From the NCBI GenBank assembly GCA_902592935.1, contig CACJGD010000002.1, forward strand, positions 29,889 through 93,888: a DNA stretch of 64,000 nt, read 5' to 3'. This DNA is from an uncultured Pelagibacteraceae bacterium. GTDB taxonomy: Bacteria; Pseudomonadota; Alphaproteobacteria; Pelagibacterales; Pelagibacteraceae. The translations under genes were made by a program, and so were the position numbers. Under the pieces are notes generated by a model, which was given only the letters and a program-made list of their open reading frames with translations, was not told the DNA's origin and searched no databases. Below, piece by piece: positions 8,962 to 17,863 of the stretch. How positions within the stretch are numbered: position 1 is the stretch's first letter; each line of letters begins with the position of its first letter.

Positions 8962-10074
8962 ATGAATTATTGTAAAAAATGTGTAATGCCTGATACAAAA
9001 CCAGGTTTAAAATTTGATACGTCAGGAGTTTGTTTTGCATGCATAAATGCAGAGAAAAAAACTAAAATAAATTGGCAAAAAAGGAATAAGCTTCTTCATA
9101 AAATATGCAATGAAATAAGAGGCAAAAATAAAAATGGCTATGATTGTGTTGTACCAGTTAGTGGCGGAAAAGATAGTATGTATCAGACTTATATGATGAG
9201 TAAAATTTATAATTTAAAAGTACTTGCTGTCAGTGTTCCACAACATTGTCAAACTGAGGAAGGCATTGAAAATTTAAATTCACTGGTCACAAATTTAAAT
9301 GTAGATTTAATTAAGGTAACTATAAGACACAAAACCCATAAAAAATTAAGACTTATAGGCTTGAAAGAAATGGGAAACCCAAGTTATTCAGAGCATAAAT
9401 CAGTTTTTGCTGGTGTAACAAGAGTAGCTTTAAATTTTAAAGTTCCATTAGTAGTTTGGGGGGAAGATATAGGAGTTGAATTTGGAGGTAATGTTGATAA
9501 AAAATCTTCTAAAGAAGGTTTAGCAGATGACCTTATAAATAACGATTTGTTTGCTGATGTTTCTTTTTCGGAGTTTGTTAAAAATAGAATTCCTAAAAAT
9601 GAATTATATTTTTATAATCATCCAGATATAAAAGAATTTAAAAATCATAAAGTAAAAACTATATATCTAAGTCATTTTCATAATTGGGATGGTTACAAAA
9701 ATTTTAAACTCGCCATGAAATTTGGATTTACTGGAAGAAAAAAGGGTCCTTTATCAGGAAATATTTTAAACTATGACAATATAGATGAAAAATTATGTGA
9801 AATGCACATATGGATTAAGATGCTTAAGTATGGCTTTTGGAGACCAACAGACCAATCTTGTTACCATATATGGAATAGAAGAATGACTAGAGAGGAAGGA
9901 GTAGAAAATGTTTTGAAAAAACAATATGAATTTCCTTATGAGTATCTTAAAGATTTTTTAGACTACCACTCATTAAAAGAGGGAGAATTTATGGATGAAT
10001 TAGAGAATTGGAGAAATAAAGATATTTGGGTAAAAAAAAATAGAAAATGGAGATTAAAAAACGAAATTTCGTAA
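8962..10074 (+). CDS. N-acetyl sugar amidotransferase (PseA/WbpG family), copy 2
   Basis: MNYCKKCVMPDTKPGLKFD..GVCFAC; PP-loop VPVSGGKDSMYQ; paralogous to the preceding gene. Confidence 0.9.
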   Translation: MNYCKKCVMPDTKPGLKFDTSGVCFACINAEKKTKINWQKRNKLLHKICNEIRGKNKNGYDCVVPVSGGKDSMYQTYMMSKIYNLKVLAVSVPQHCQTEEGIENLNSLVTNLNVDLIKVTIRHKTHKKLRLIGLKEMGNPSYSEHKSVFAGVTRVALNFKVPLVVWGEDIGVEFGGNVDKKSSKEGLADDLINNDLFADVSFSEFVKNRIPKNELYFYNHPDIKEFKNHKVKTIYLSHFHNWDGYKNFKLAMKFGFTGRKKGPLSGNILNYDNIDEKLCEMHIWIKMLKYGFWRPTDQSCYHIWNRRMTREEGVENVLKKQYEFPYEYLKDFLDYHSLKEGEFMDELENWRNKDIWVKKNRKWRLKNEIS

Positions 10075-10078
10075 GAAA

Positions 10079-10942
10079 ATATTAATAACTGGTGGAACAG
10101 GGTTTGTAGGAAAAAATCTAATTAAAAAATTGGATTTAAATAAAAATTATAAAATCTTTGTAGTCTCAAGAAAAAAATTAAGATCAAAAAATAAAAATAT
10201 AGAGTATATACAGCATGATTTAACTAAAGGAGTTATTCATAAAATCAAAGAAATAGAGATAGATTTTATAATTCATCTTGCAGGAAAAACATATAGCGTA
10301 GATTCTTCTAATAGAGAGTATATTGAGAAAAATTTTATAACTACACTTAATTTACTCAAAAGTATTAACAAGAAAATTGAAAAACTGATATTTATTTCAT
10401 CGCAATATGTTTATGGAAATAATAACTCTACAAATTTACTTGAAAAAACTAGACTTGATGCAAAACACAGTTTTTATGGAAAAAGCAAAATAAATTGTGA
10501 AAAAATAATAAAAAAATATTCTAAAAAAATTGAAAAAATAATTATTTTAAGATCATGTGGATTTATTGAGGGGGGAGGTATAATTGACTATATACAAAAA
10601 CAAATTAAAGCTAATAAAGAAATATTGTTATACCGAAATGGAAAAGTTGTTAGAGATTATATTTCTGTGAATGATATTATTGATTTAATATTAATTATTC
10701 TAAAAAAAAAAATAATAAAGTCAATCACTACAATCAATGTAGGATCGAAAAATTTAATTAATACAAAGAAAATTGTATTAATAATATCGAAAATTTTGAA
10801 TAAAAAATTTAAGTTGATTTTATCTGATAAAAAAATTGGACTTCCAAATACTAAATTAAATATAAAATTGGCGAAAAAAATGTTTAATTACAACCCTAAA
10901 TCTTTTAATCATAATCTAAAAGTATATTTAAAAAAATTATAA
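10079..10942 (+). CDS. NAD-dependent epimerase/dehydratase (start uncertain)
   Basis: ILITGGTGFVGKN is encoded upstream of the track's TTG start (10130). YGKSKINCE active site. No ATG/GTG/TTG in the open frame before the Rossmann motif; an ATA lies at 10079. Confidence 0.75.
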   Translation: MLITGGTGFVGKNLIKKLDLNKNYKIFVVSRKKLRSKNKNIEYIQHDLTKGVIHKIKEIEIDFIIHLAGKTYSVDSSNREYIEKNFITTLNLLKSINKKIEKLIFISSQYVYGNNNSTNLLEKTRLDAKHSFYGKSKINCEKIIKKYSKKIEKIIILRSCGFIEGGGIIDYIQKQIKANKEILLYRNGKVVRDYISVNDIIDLILIILKKKIIKSITTINVGSKNLINTKKIVLIISKILNKKFKLILSDKKIGLPNTKLNIKLAKKMFNYNPKSFNHNLKVYLKKL

Positions 10943-10943
10943 A

Positions 10944-12065
10944 ATGACAAAAAAAATTACAATGGCTGACCCTAGCTTTTCGCCACAAGATAAAAAAATA
11001 ATAATTAAAGAAACAAAAAAAATTTTAAAAAAATCTTTGAGTATGGGTCCAAATGTTTTTGAGTTTGAAAAAAAATTTAAAGCTAAATTTAAATCTAAAT
11101 ACGCAGTAGCTATGAACTCATGTACATCTACTTTAGAAGCCGCGTTGATGAGTATTAAAAATAAAAAAAAAGAAGTAATTTTATCGCCACAAACATTTAT
11201 TGCAAATGCAACTGCTGTATATAATAACAATTTAAAACCTGTTTTCTCTGAAATTTCAGAAAAAAATTTGTGTCTTGATTTAAAAGATTTAGAGGAAAAA
11301 ATAAATAAAAAAACAGCAGCTGTAATATTGGTTAACATGTTTGGTACAATCAGTGAAGATATTTTTAAAATAAAAAAATTATGTAAAAAAAAAAATATTT
11401 TGTTGGTTGAGGATTGTGCACATTCAATTGGTGCCAAGATTAAGAATAAATATTCTGGAACTATAGGTGATGTAGGATGTTTTTCTTTTTATCCAACAAA
11501 AATAATTACATCAGGCGAGGGAGGAATGTTAATTACAAATAATCAAAAGATTTATAATATAGCTCGTTCATATCAAAATAGAGGAAGAAATATAAAAAAA
11601 ATAGAAGAGGAATACATTTTTCCTGGAAGAAATGTAAGGATGCCAGAATTTTCAGCTTTAATAGGAAAAATACAATTAAAAAATTTAGAAAAATTTTTAA
11701 AGTTTAGACGGTTAAACGTGAATTTTTACACAACTTATCTTAAATCCAATGATAACATAAAAATCTTAAAACCAAAAAAATTAACAGAGTCCTCATTCTG
11801 GAAATTACCTATTATATTAAAAAATAAAAAAATAAGAGATGCTTTATTAAAATATTTAATTTCTCAAAATATTTTTGCAGATAAATCTTATTATCCATTA
11901 TTACATCTTCAGCCAGCCTTAAAAATGAGAAATAAAAATAATAATAATCTTAAAAATAGTGAAAAAATATCAGATAAACATTTATTGCTTCCTTGTCATC
12001 AAAGTTTAAGAAAGCGAGATATAAAAACTATTTGCGATAAAATTAACAAATTTTTTAAGACATGA
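10944..12065 (+). CDS. DegT/DnrJ/EryC1/StrS-family PLP aminotransferase
   Basis: AVAMNSCTSTLEAALM, LVEDCAHSIGAKI, CFSFYPTKIITSGEGGMLIT (PLP Lys). Confidence 0.93.
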   Translation: MTKKITMADPSFSPQDKKIIIKETKKILKKSLSMGPNVFEFEKKFKAKFKSKYAVAMNSCTSTLEAALMSIKNKKKEVILSPQTFIANATAVYNNNLKPVFSEISEKNLCLDLKDLEEKINKKTAAVILVNMFGTISEDIFKIKKLCKKKNILLVEDCAHSIGAKIKNKYSGTIGDVGCFSFYPTKIITSGEGGMLITNNQKIYNIARSYQNRGRNIKKIEEEYIFPGRNVRMPEFSALIGKIQLKNLEKFLKFRRLNVNFYTTYLKSNDNIKILKPKKLTESSFWKLPIILKNKKIRDALLKYLISQNIFADKSYYPLLHLQPALKMRNKNNNNLKNSEKISDKHLLLPCHQSLRKRDIKTICDKINKFFKT

Positions 12066-12733
12066 TTGTTTCAATACATCAACCCCAATATTTACCTTGG
12101 GATAACTTTTTTAGAAAAATAAAAAAATCTGATTATTTTATTTATTTAGATAATGTTGAGTTTCAAAAAAATGGGCTACAAAATAGGAATCAAATCAAGA
12201 CTGCATCGGGCTCTACTTGGCTTACAGTTCCAGTAAAGCATAATTTAGGTCAAAAAATATGTGATGTTGAAATAGATAATTCAAAAAATTGGAGACGTAA
12301 GCACTGGAAAACAATATGTGAAAATTATAGCAAAAGTTCATATTTTAACGAGTTTTTCTTAGTATTTGAAAATATTTTTAAATCGAGTTGGATTAATTTA
12401 TCTGAATTAAATATTAAATTAATTTCAGAAATTTTAAGCATATTAAATATTAAAACTAAAATGTTAAAAGCCAGTTCATTAAATGTTGACGGTAATTCCT
12501 CAGAATTACTAATTAATTTATGCAAAGAAGTTGATTGTAAAATATATTTATCAGGAGAAGGGGGAAAAAATTATCTAGAACTTGATAAATTCGAAACGGC
12601 AGGCATTAAAGTAATTTTTGAGAAAAATACTGAGCAAAAACCTTATAAACAAAATCATGCTAATCTAGGATTTGTTCAAAATCTTTCTGTCATCGATAAC
12701 ATTTTCAACAATGGTAACAAGGTATTGGATTAA
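12062..12733 (+). CDS. WbqC-like family protein
   Basis: MIVSIHQPQYLPWDNFFRKIKKSDYFIYLDNVEFQKNGLQNRNQI signature. Confidence 0.88.
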   Translation: MIVSIHQPQYLPWDNFFRKIKKSDYFIYLDNVEFQKNGLQNRNQIKTASGSTWLTVPVKHNLGQKICDVEIDNSKNWRRKHWKTICENYSKSSYFNEFFLVFENIFKSSWINLSELNIKLISEILSILNIKTKMLKASSLNVDGNSSELLINLCKEVDCKIYLSGEGGKNYLELDKFETAGIKVIFEKNTEQKPYKQNHANLGFVQNLSVIDNIFNNGNKVLD

Positions 12734-13893
12734 TGACTAAAAAGAGAAAAATTTTAGCTATCACAGGTATAAGATCAGATTATGATCTAATGTCAAATTT
12801 ATTTATTAAATTGAGTAATGATCTAAATATTGATTTTGGATTAATTGTTACAGGAGCTCATTTAGAAAAAAAATACGGTTACTCTTATAAAGAAATTAAA
12901 AAAGACAAAATTAAAATTATTGGAAAAGTAAAAAGCTATATTGATGGAAATGGACTCTCACCAAGAGTGTTAAGCTTGTTTAAACAAGGATCTAAAATGG
13001 TAAATATTGTTAAAAAATTTAATCCAGATATTGTTTTAACAATGGGTGATAGAGAAGAGTCAATTGTTATTTCATTGATTGCGACTTATCTCAATATACC
13101 AATAGCTCATATAAGTGGTGGCGATAAAGTAGTAGGAAATATTGATGATCATATAAGGCATGCTGTATCTAAATTAGCTCATATTCACTTTCCAACAAGT
13201 TTAGACAGTAAAATGAGACTTATTATGATGGGCGAAAATAAAAAAAATATATTTAATTTTGGAAACCCAGGCTTAGATAGACTGAGAAATGAAAAAAAAA
13301 TTACATTAAGTGATCTTAGTAAAAAAATACAATTTAATATAAATAAAAATGAAAAATATTTTGTATGCATACAACATTCATTGTCTTCTGAATTTAAAAA
13401 ATCTTATGATCAAATGTATTTAACACTAAATTGTTTGAAAAAAATGAAAATCAAAACAATTATAATTTATCCCAATAGTGATGCCGGCAGTTCAGGTGTA
13501 ATTTCTGCGATTAGTCGTTTTAAAAATGTAAAGTATTTCTGTATTAAAAAAAATTTACCAAGGAATATTTTTGTAAATTTGCTTAGAAATGCCAGGTGTT
13601 TAATTGGAAATTCAAGTGCGGGTATCTTAGAAACGCCATTTTTAGGTTTGCCATCAATTAATGTTGGAAATAGACAATTAAAAAGAAACCATGCTAATAA
13701 TACCATTTTTATTCCAAGTGAAAAAAAAATATTAATTAAAACTATAAGCATGATAAATAATGACAAGTATTATAAAAAAATTGCTAAAAAAAGTAATATT
13801 TTTGGTTTAGGAAATTCGTCCAATAAAATTATTAAAGTTTTAAAATCTATAAAAATAAATAAAAAGTTGTTTAATAAAGAAATAATATATTAA
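12733..13893 (+). CDS. neuC: UDP-N-acetylglucosamine 2-epimerase (hydrolysing), NeuC/LegG-like
   Basis: AITGIRSDYDLM, VTGAHLEKKYG, MGDREESIVISLIA, HISGGDKVVGNIDDHIRHAVSKLAHIHFP, IGNSSAGILE. Confidence 0.93.
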   Translation: MTKKRKILAITGIRSDYDLMSNLFIKLSNDLNIDFGLIVTGAHLEKKYGYSYKEIKKDKIKIIGKVKSYIDGNGLSPRVLSLFKQGSKMVNIVKKFNPDIVLTMGDREESIVISLIATYLNIPIAHISGGDKVVGNIDDHIRHAVSKLAHIHFPTSLDSKMRLIMMGENKKNIFNFGNPGLDRLRNEKKITLSDLSKKIQFNINKNEKYFVCIQHSLSSEFKKSYDQMYLTLNCLKKMKIKTIIIYPNSDAGSSGVISAISRFKNVKYFCIKKNLPRNIFVNLLRNARCLIGNSSAGILETPFLGLPSINVGNRQLKRNHANNTIFIPSEKKILIKTISMINNDKYYKKIAKKSNIFGLGNSSNKIIKVLKSIKINKKLFNKEIIY

Positions 13894-13895
13894 TA

Positions 13896-14570
13896 ATGAT
13901 TAAATCAAATGTACTAGTTATAGCACCTCATCCAGATGATGAGACACTTGGATGTGGTGGTACAATATTAAAACATGTCGGAAAAAAAGATAAAGTTCAT
14001 TGGTTGATTATGACTAATTTTGAATTATTAAAAAATATTAAAAAAAAATTGATTATTAAAAAAAACAAAGAAATTTTACAGGTTAAAAAAAGTTATAATT
14101 TTAAGAGTTTGACACGTTTGAACTTTGAACCAGCTAAATTAGATTTAATTCCTAAAAAAAATATAATTGAAGAGATTCAAAAAGTAGTTAATAAGTTAAA
14201 ACCAAATATATTATATATACCTTATGGTGGTGATGCTCATTCAGATCATAAGATAACTTTTGAAGCATCATGTGCAATCTCTAAATCATTCAGAAATAAG
14301 TCAATTAAAAAAGTTATAGTTTATGAAACACCATCCGAAACGGACTTTAATTTAAATCCAAAAGTTAAAAATTTTAAACCCAATCTTTGGGTAGATATAA
14401 CTAAGCACATAAGCAAAAAGCTAAATATTTTAAGAAAATATAAATCTGAGATTGGAAAACATCCTTTTCCAAGAAGTTTGGAAAATATCAAGTCTTATGC
14501 AAAAATTAGAGGTTCAGTGAGCGGTCATAAATTTGCAGAGTCATTTCAGATAATTAAGGAAATTTTATAA
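13896..14570 (+). CDS. PIG-L family deacetylase
   Basis: VLVIAPHPDDETLGCGGTI and HSDHK motifs. Confidence 0.92.
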   Translation: MIKSNVLVIAPHPDDETLGCGGTILKHVGKKDKVHWLIMTNFELLKNIKKKLIIKKNKEILQVKKSYNFKSLTRLNFEPAKLDLIPKKNIIEEIQKVVNKLKPNILYIPYGGDAHSDHKITFEASCAISKSFRNKSIKKVIVYETPSETDFNLNPKVKNFKPNLWVDITKHISKKLNILRKYKSEIGKHPFPRSLENIKSYAKIRGSVSGHKFAESFQIIKEIL

Positions 14571-15616
14571 TGGATGATCAAATTTGGAAAAAGGCAATTC
14601 TTTCAGTTAATAGTAGAGTCAAAGATGTTATTAGATCTTTGGAATTAAGTGGCACAAAGATATCTTTAATAGTAAATCCAAAAGACAAATTTATAGGAAC
14701 AATTACTGATGGAGATATTAGAAGATTTATAATTAAAAAGACAAACATTAACGAACCAATAAAAAGTCTTGTTAAAAAAAAATGTCTGACAATTCCTAAT
14801 GGCCTCAATAAAAATCAAATTTTAAAACTAATGGAAAAACACAAAGTGAATCAAATTCCAATTGTTGATAAATATAAAAATATTCATGGATTGGTTACGC
14901 TTGAGGAAATACTTTCAATTGAGAGAAAAAAAAATATTTTTTTTATTATGGCTGGAGGAAAAGGACTGAGACTTGGAGACCTTACGAAAGACACACCTAA
15001 GCCAATGCTTAAAGTTGGTAATAAACCAATGATAGAAAGAGTTATATCAAACGCAAAAAAAAATGGATTCAGTAATTTTTTATTAAGTGTGAATTACAAA
15101 AAAAATAAAATTATAAACTATTTTAAAAATGGATCAAAATTCGATATCAAAATAAATTATATTAAAGAGGATAATAATAAACCCTTAGGAACAGCTGGAT
15201 CTCTCGCTTATTTGCCCAAAACAGAATTTCCGGTCATAGTTTCAAATGCAGATGTAATAAGTGATATTGATTATGATGATTTGCTAAATTTTCATTATGA
15301 AAATAAGTCTGATTTTACAGTTGTTACTGCATCTAATGAAATAGAAACACTTTTTGGTCAAGTAGAATTAAAAAAAAATAAAATTGTAGGTATTAAAGAA
15401 AAGCCTATTATTAAAATTCAGGTTGCCGCAGGTATTTACGTTATTAATTCAAATTTAACAAAATATGTTAAAAGGGGCGTTTATTTAAATATGAATGAGT
15501 TGATCTTAAAATTACTTAGAAAAAACAAAAAAATTTTTTCTTATTCTATTAACGGAAGCTGGTCTGATTTAGGTAGTAAAGAGGATTTTATAAGTATTCA
15601 AAATAAATATAATTAA
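14570..15616 (+). CDS. CBS-domain sugar nucleotidyltransferase (PtmE-like)
   Basis: N-terminal tandem CBS region (GTITDGDIRRFI, IPIVDKYKNIHGLVTLEEIL) fused to FIMAGGKGLRLGDLTKDTPKPMLKVGNKPMIE. Confidence 0.9.
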   Translation: MDDQIWKKAILSVNSRVKDVIRSLELSGTKISLIVNPKDKFIGTITDGDIRRFIIKKTNINEPIKSLVKKKCLTIPNGLNKNQILKLMEKHKVNQIPIVDKYKNIHGLVTLEEILSIERKKNIFFIMAGGKGLRLGDLTKDTPKPMLKVGNKPMIERVISNAKKNGFSNFLLSVNYKKNKIINYFKNGSKFDIKINYIKEDNNKPLGTAGSLAYLPKTEFPVIVSNADVISDIDYDDLLNFHYENKSDFTVVTASNEIETLFGQVELKKNKIVGIKEKPIIKIQVAAGIYVINSNLTKYVKRGVYLNMNELILKLLRKNKKIFSYSINGSWSDLGSKEDFISIQNKYN

Positions 15617-16318
15617 GTGAAAATTAAATATTGCATCATTTGTGCTAGAGCAGGATCAAAAGGACTCAAAAATAAAAATATACTAAAATTGTCCAATAAG
15701 TTATTGTTAGAACATACATTAGATCAGGCGCTTAAATCCAAAATATTTGATAGAGTTATAATTACTACAAACATTATTAAAGTATTAAGGAAATTTAAAA
15801 ATTCAAAAAATATTTACTTGGTAAAAAGAAAAAAAAATCTTAGTAGTGATAAATCTGAAAAAATTCTTTCAATTAGAGATGCAGTTTTAAAAATCGAAAA
15901 ATTATATAATGAAAAAAGTTCATTCGTTTTTGATCTAGATGTTACTTCTCCTTTAAGAAATGTAGTGGATATTAAAAAAGCTTTTAATATTTTTAAAAAT
16001 AATAAATTAGATAATTTATTTTCGGTCAACAAATCCAGAAAAAATCCGTATTTTAATATGATTGAAATATCAAAAAATAAAGTAGTTAAAAAAATTAAAA
16101 ACATAAATTCAAAAACTGTTGTTAGAAGACAGGATGCACCTAAAGTTTATGATATGAATGCATCTATATATATTTGGAAAAGAAATATTTTATTTAAAAA
16201 AAATTATTTATTTAGAAAAAAATCTGGTATTTATTTAATGCCTTATAAAAGATCTATTGATATAGATAGTAAAGATGATTTAAATTTAGTTAAATATTTT
16301 AAAAAAATTAATGATTAA
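15617..16318 (+). CDS. neuA: CMP-N-acetylneuraminic acid synthetase family (NeuA/LegF-like)
   Basis: CIICARAGSKGLKNKNI, SSDKSEKI, FVFDLDVTSPLRNV; GTG start. Confidence 0.9.
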   Translation: MKIKYCIICARAGSKGLKNKNILKLSNKLLLEHTLDQALKSKIFDRVIITTNIIKVLRKFKNSKNIYLVKRKKNLSSDKSEKILSIRDAVLKIEKLYNEKSSFVFDLDVTSPLRNVVDIKKAFNIFKNNKLDNLFSVNKSRKNPYFNMIEISKNKVVKKIKNINSKTVVRRQDAPKVYDMNASIYIWKRNILFKKNYLFRKKSGIYLMPYKRSIDIDSKDDLNLVKYFKKIND

Positions 16319-17081
16319 TTTTAAAAATAAAATAGTGTTTATTGTTGGTGGAAGCGGTCTCGTTGGTAAAAAAATTATATCTAAATTAAATAAGCTTGGT
16401 TGTAAAAAAATACATAATTTTGATTTAAAAACACATAAATTTAATAACTCAAATCGAGTTATGAATCATAAAATAGATATTACAAATATTGAGAATTTTA
16501 ATTCTTTTTTAAAAAAAAAAGTAAATAAAAAACAGTTATGTCCAGATATATTTATTAATTGCAGCTACCCTCATTCAAAAGATTGGATTAGAAATAATTT
16601 TAAATCTGTAGACCATGAAGATTATGAAAAAAACATTAATCTTCATCTAAATTCTTATATTTGGACAACAAAATTAATAATTGAAAAAATGAAAATTTTT
16701 AAAAAAAAAGGATCAGTTTTATTATTTAGCTCCATATACGGTGTTGTAGCTCAAAATAATAATCTATATAAAAACAACAAGCTTAATGAGAATTTTTCAT
16801 ATCCAATAATCAAAAATGGAATTAATGGAGGTGTTAAGCAATTTGCTGCATATTATGGAAAATTTAACATTAGAGTAAATGCGATATGCCCTGGTGGGAT
16901 AATAAATAATAATTTAAAAAAAAATATAAAATTTATAAATAATTACTCAAAAATTTGTCCGATGGGACGCTTAGCAACGCCTGAAGAAGTAGCAAATACA
17001 GCAATATTTTTAGTTTCAGATTTAGCATCCTATACAACAGGAACGCTGGCAATGGTTGATGGGGGATGGTCTATAATTTAA
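16311..17081 (+). CDS. SDR-family oxidoreductase
   Basis: FIVGGSGLVGKKI, VLLFSSIYGVV, YPIIKNGINGGVKQFAAYYG, VNAICPGGI, SYTTGTLAMVDGGWS. Confidence 0.9.
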   Translation: MINFKNKIVFIVGGSGLVGKKIISKLNKLGCKKIHNFDLKTHKFNNSNRVMNHKIDITNIENFNSFLKKKVNKKQLCPDIFINCSYPHSKDWIRNNFKSVDHEDYEKNINLHLNSYIWTTKLIIEKMKIFKKKGSVLLFSSIYGVVAQNNNLYKNNKLNENFSYPIIKNGINGGVKQFAAYYGKFNIRVNAICPGGIINNNLKKNIKFINNYSKICPMGRLATPEEVANTAIFLVSDLASYTTGTLAMVDGGWSII

Positions 17082-17863
17082 TAATTTACTTTAAGCCACT
17101 GAGAAGAAAAAAGAATTCTTAATAATTTAAGAATAAAAACATGAAAAGGTACTTTGCTTCTATATCTAAAACATATTTTAATAAGAGATAAAATTTTTTT
17201 GAAATAATATCTATTAGTAATATTATCTTTTCTGTCTATGTAGCTTCCTAAGGATAATGGTATAATTTGTAATTTGATTTTTTTAGAAATCTTCAACCAT
17301 AGATCATAATCTTGCGCATTTGGTAAAGAGATGTCAAATTTTAACTTTCCTTTAAATGATTTTTTTTTACAAGTAACAGCTGATGTTGAAAAAAAATTTT
17401 TTTTATATAGTTGTAAAAACAAATCTTTTTTATAATTTATTTTTTGTCCATGCTTTAATTTCTTTTTATTATTTTTTTTAATAAAAGTTTCCCAATGAAT
17501 AAAAAAATTTTTTTTGGGGGAACTTCTTATATATTTTTTTAAAATATATATTTTATTTTTATTCCAAGTGTCATCAGAGTCTAAAAAACATATATATTCA
17601 GAACTTACTTGATTTAAAGCTTTATTACGTGCGCTTCCAGGACCTTTGTGCTGAGATTTAATTAGTTTAAATCTAACTTTTTTTTTTTTAAAAATATTTG
17701 AATATATATTAAGAATTTTTAATGTATTATCATTAGAACCATCATCACAAAATATAACTTCATTTGGTAATTTTTTTTGCTTTAGCAGCATTTCTAGTGT
17801 TCGTTTTATATATCTTTCGGAATTATATGTGGGACAAACCACAGAAATACTAATTTTTCCCAT
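17078..17863 (-). CDS. Family 2 glycosyltransferase
   Basis: SISVVCPTYNSERYIKRTLEMLLKQ..FCDDGSNDNTLKI..CFLDSDDTW. Confidence 0.92.
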   Translation of the reverse strand: MGKISISVVCPTYNSERYIKRTLEMLLKQKKLPNEVIFCDDGSNDNTLKILNIYSNIFKKKKVRFKLIKSQHKGPGSARNKALNQVSSEYICFLDSDDTWNKNKIYILKKYIRSSPKKNFFIHWETFIKKNNKKKLKHGQKINYKKDLFLQLYKKNFFSTSAVTCKKKSFKGKLKFDISLPNAQDYDLWLKISKKIKLQIIPLSLGSYIDRKDNITNRYYFKKILSLIKICFRYRSKVPFHVFILKLLRILFSSQWLKVNY

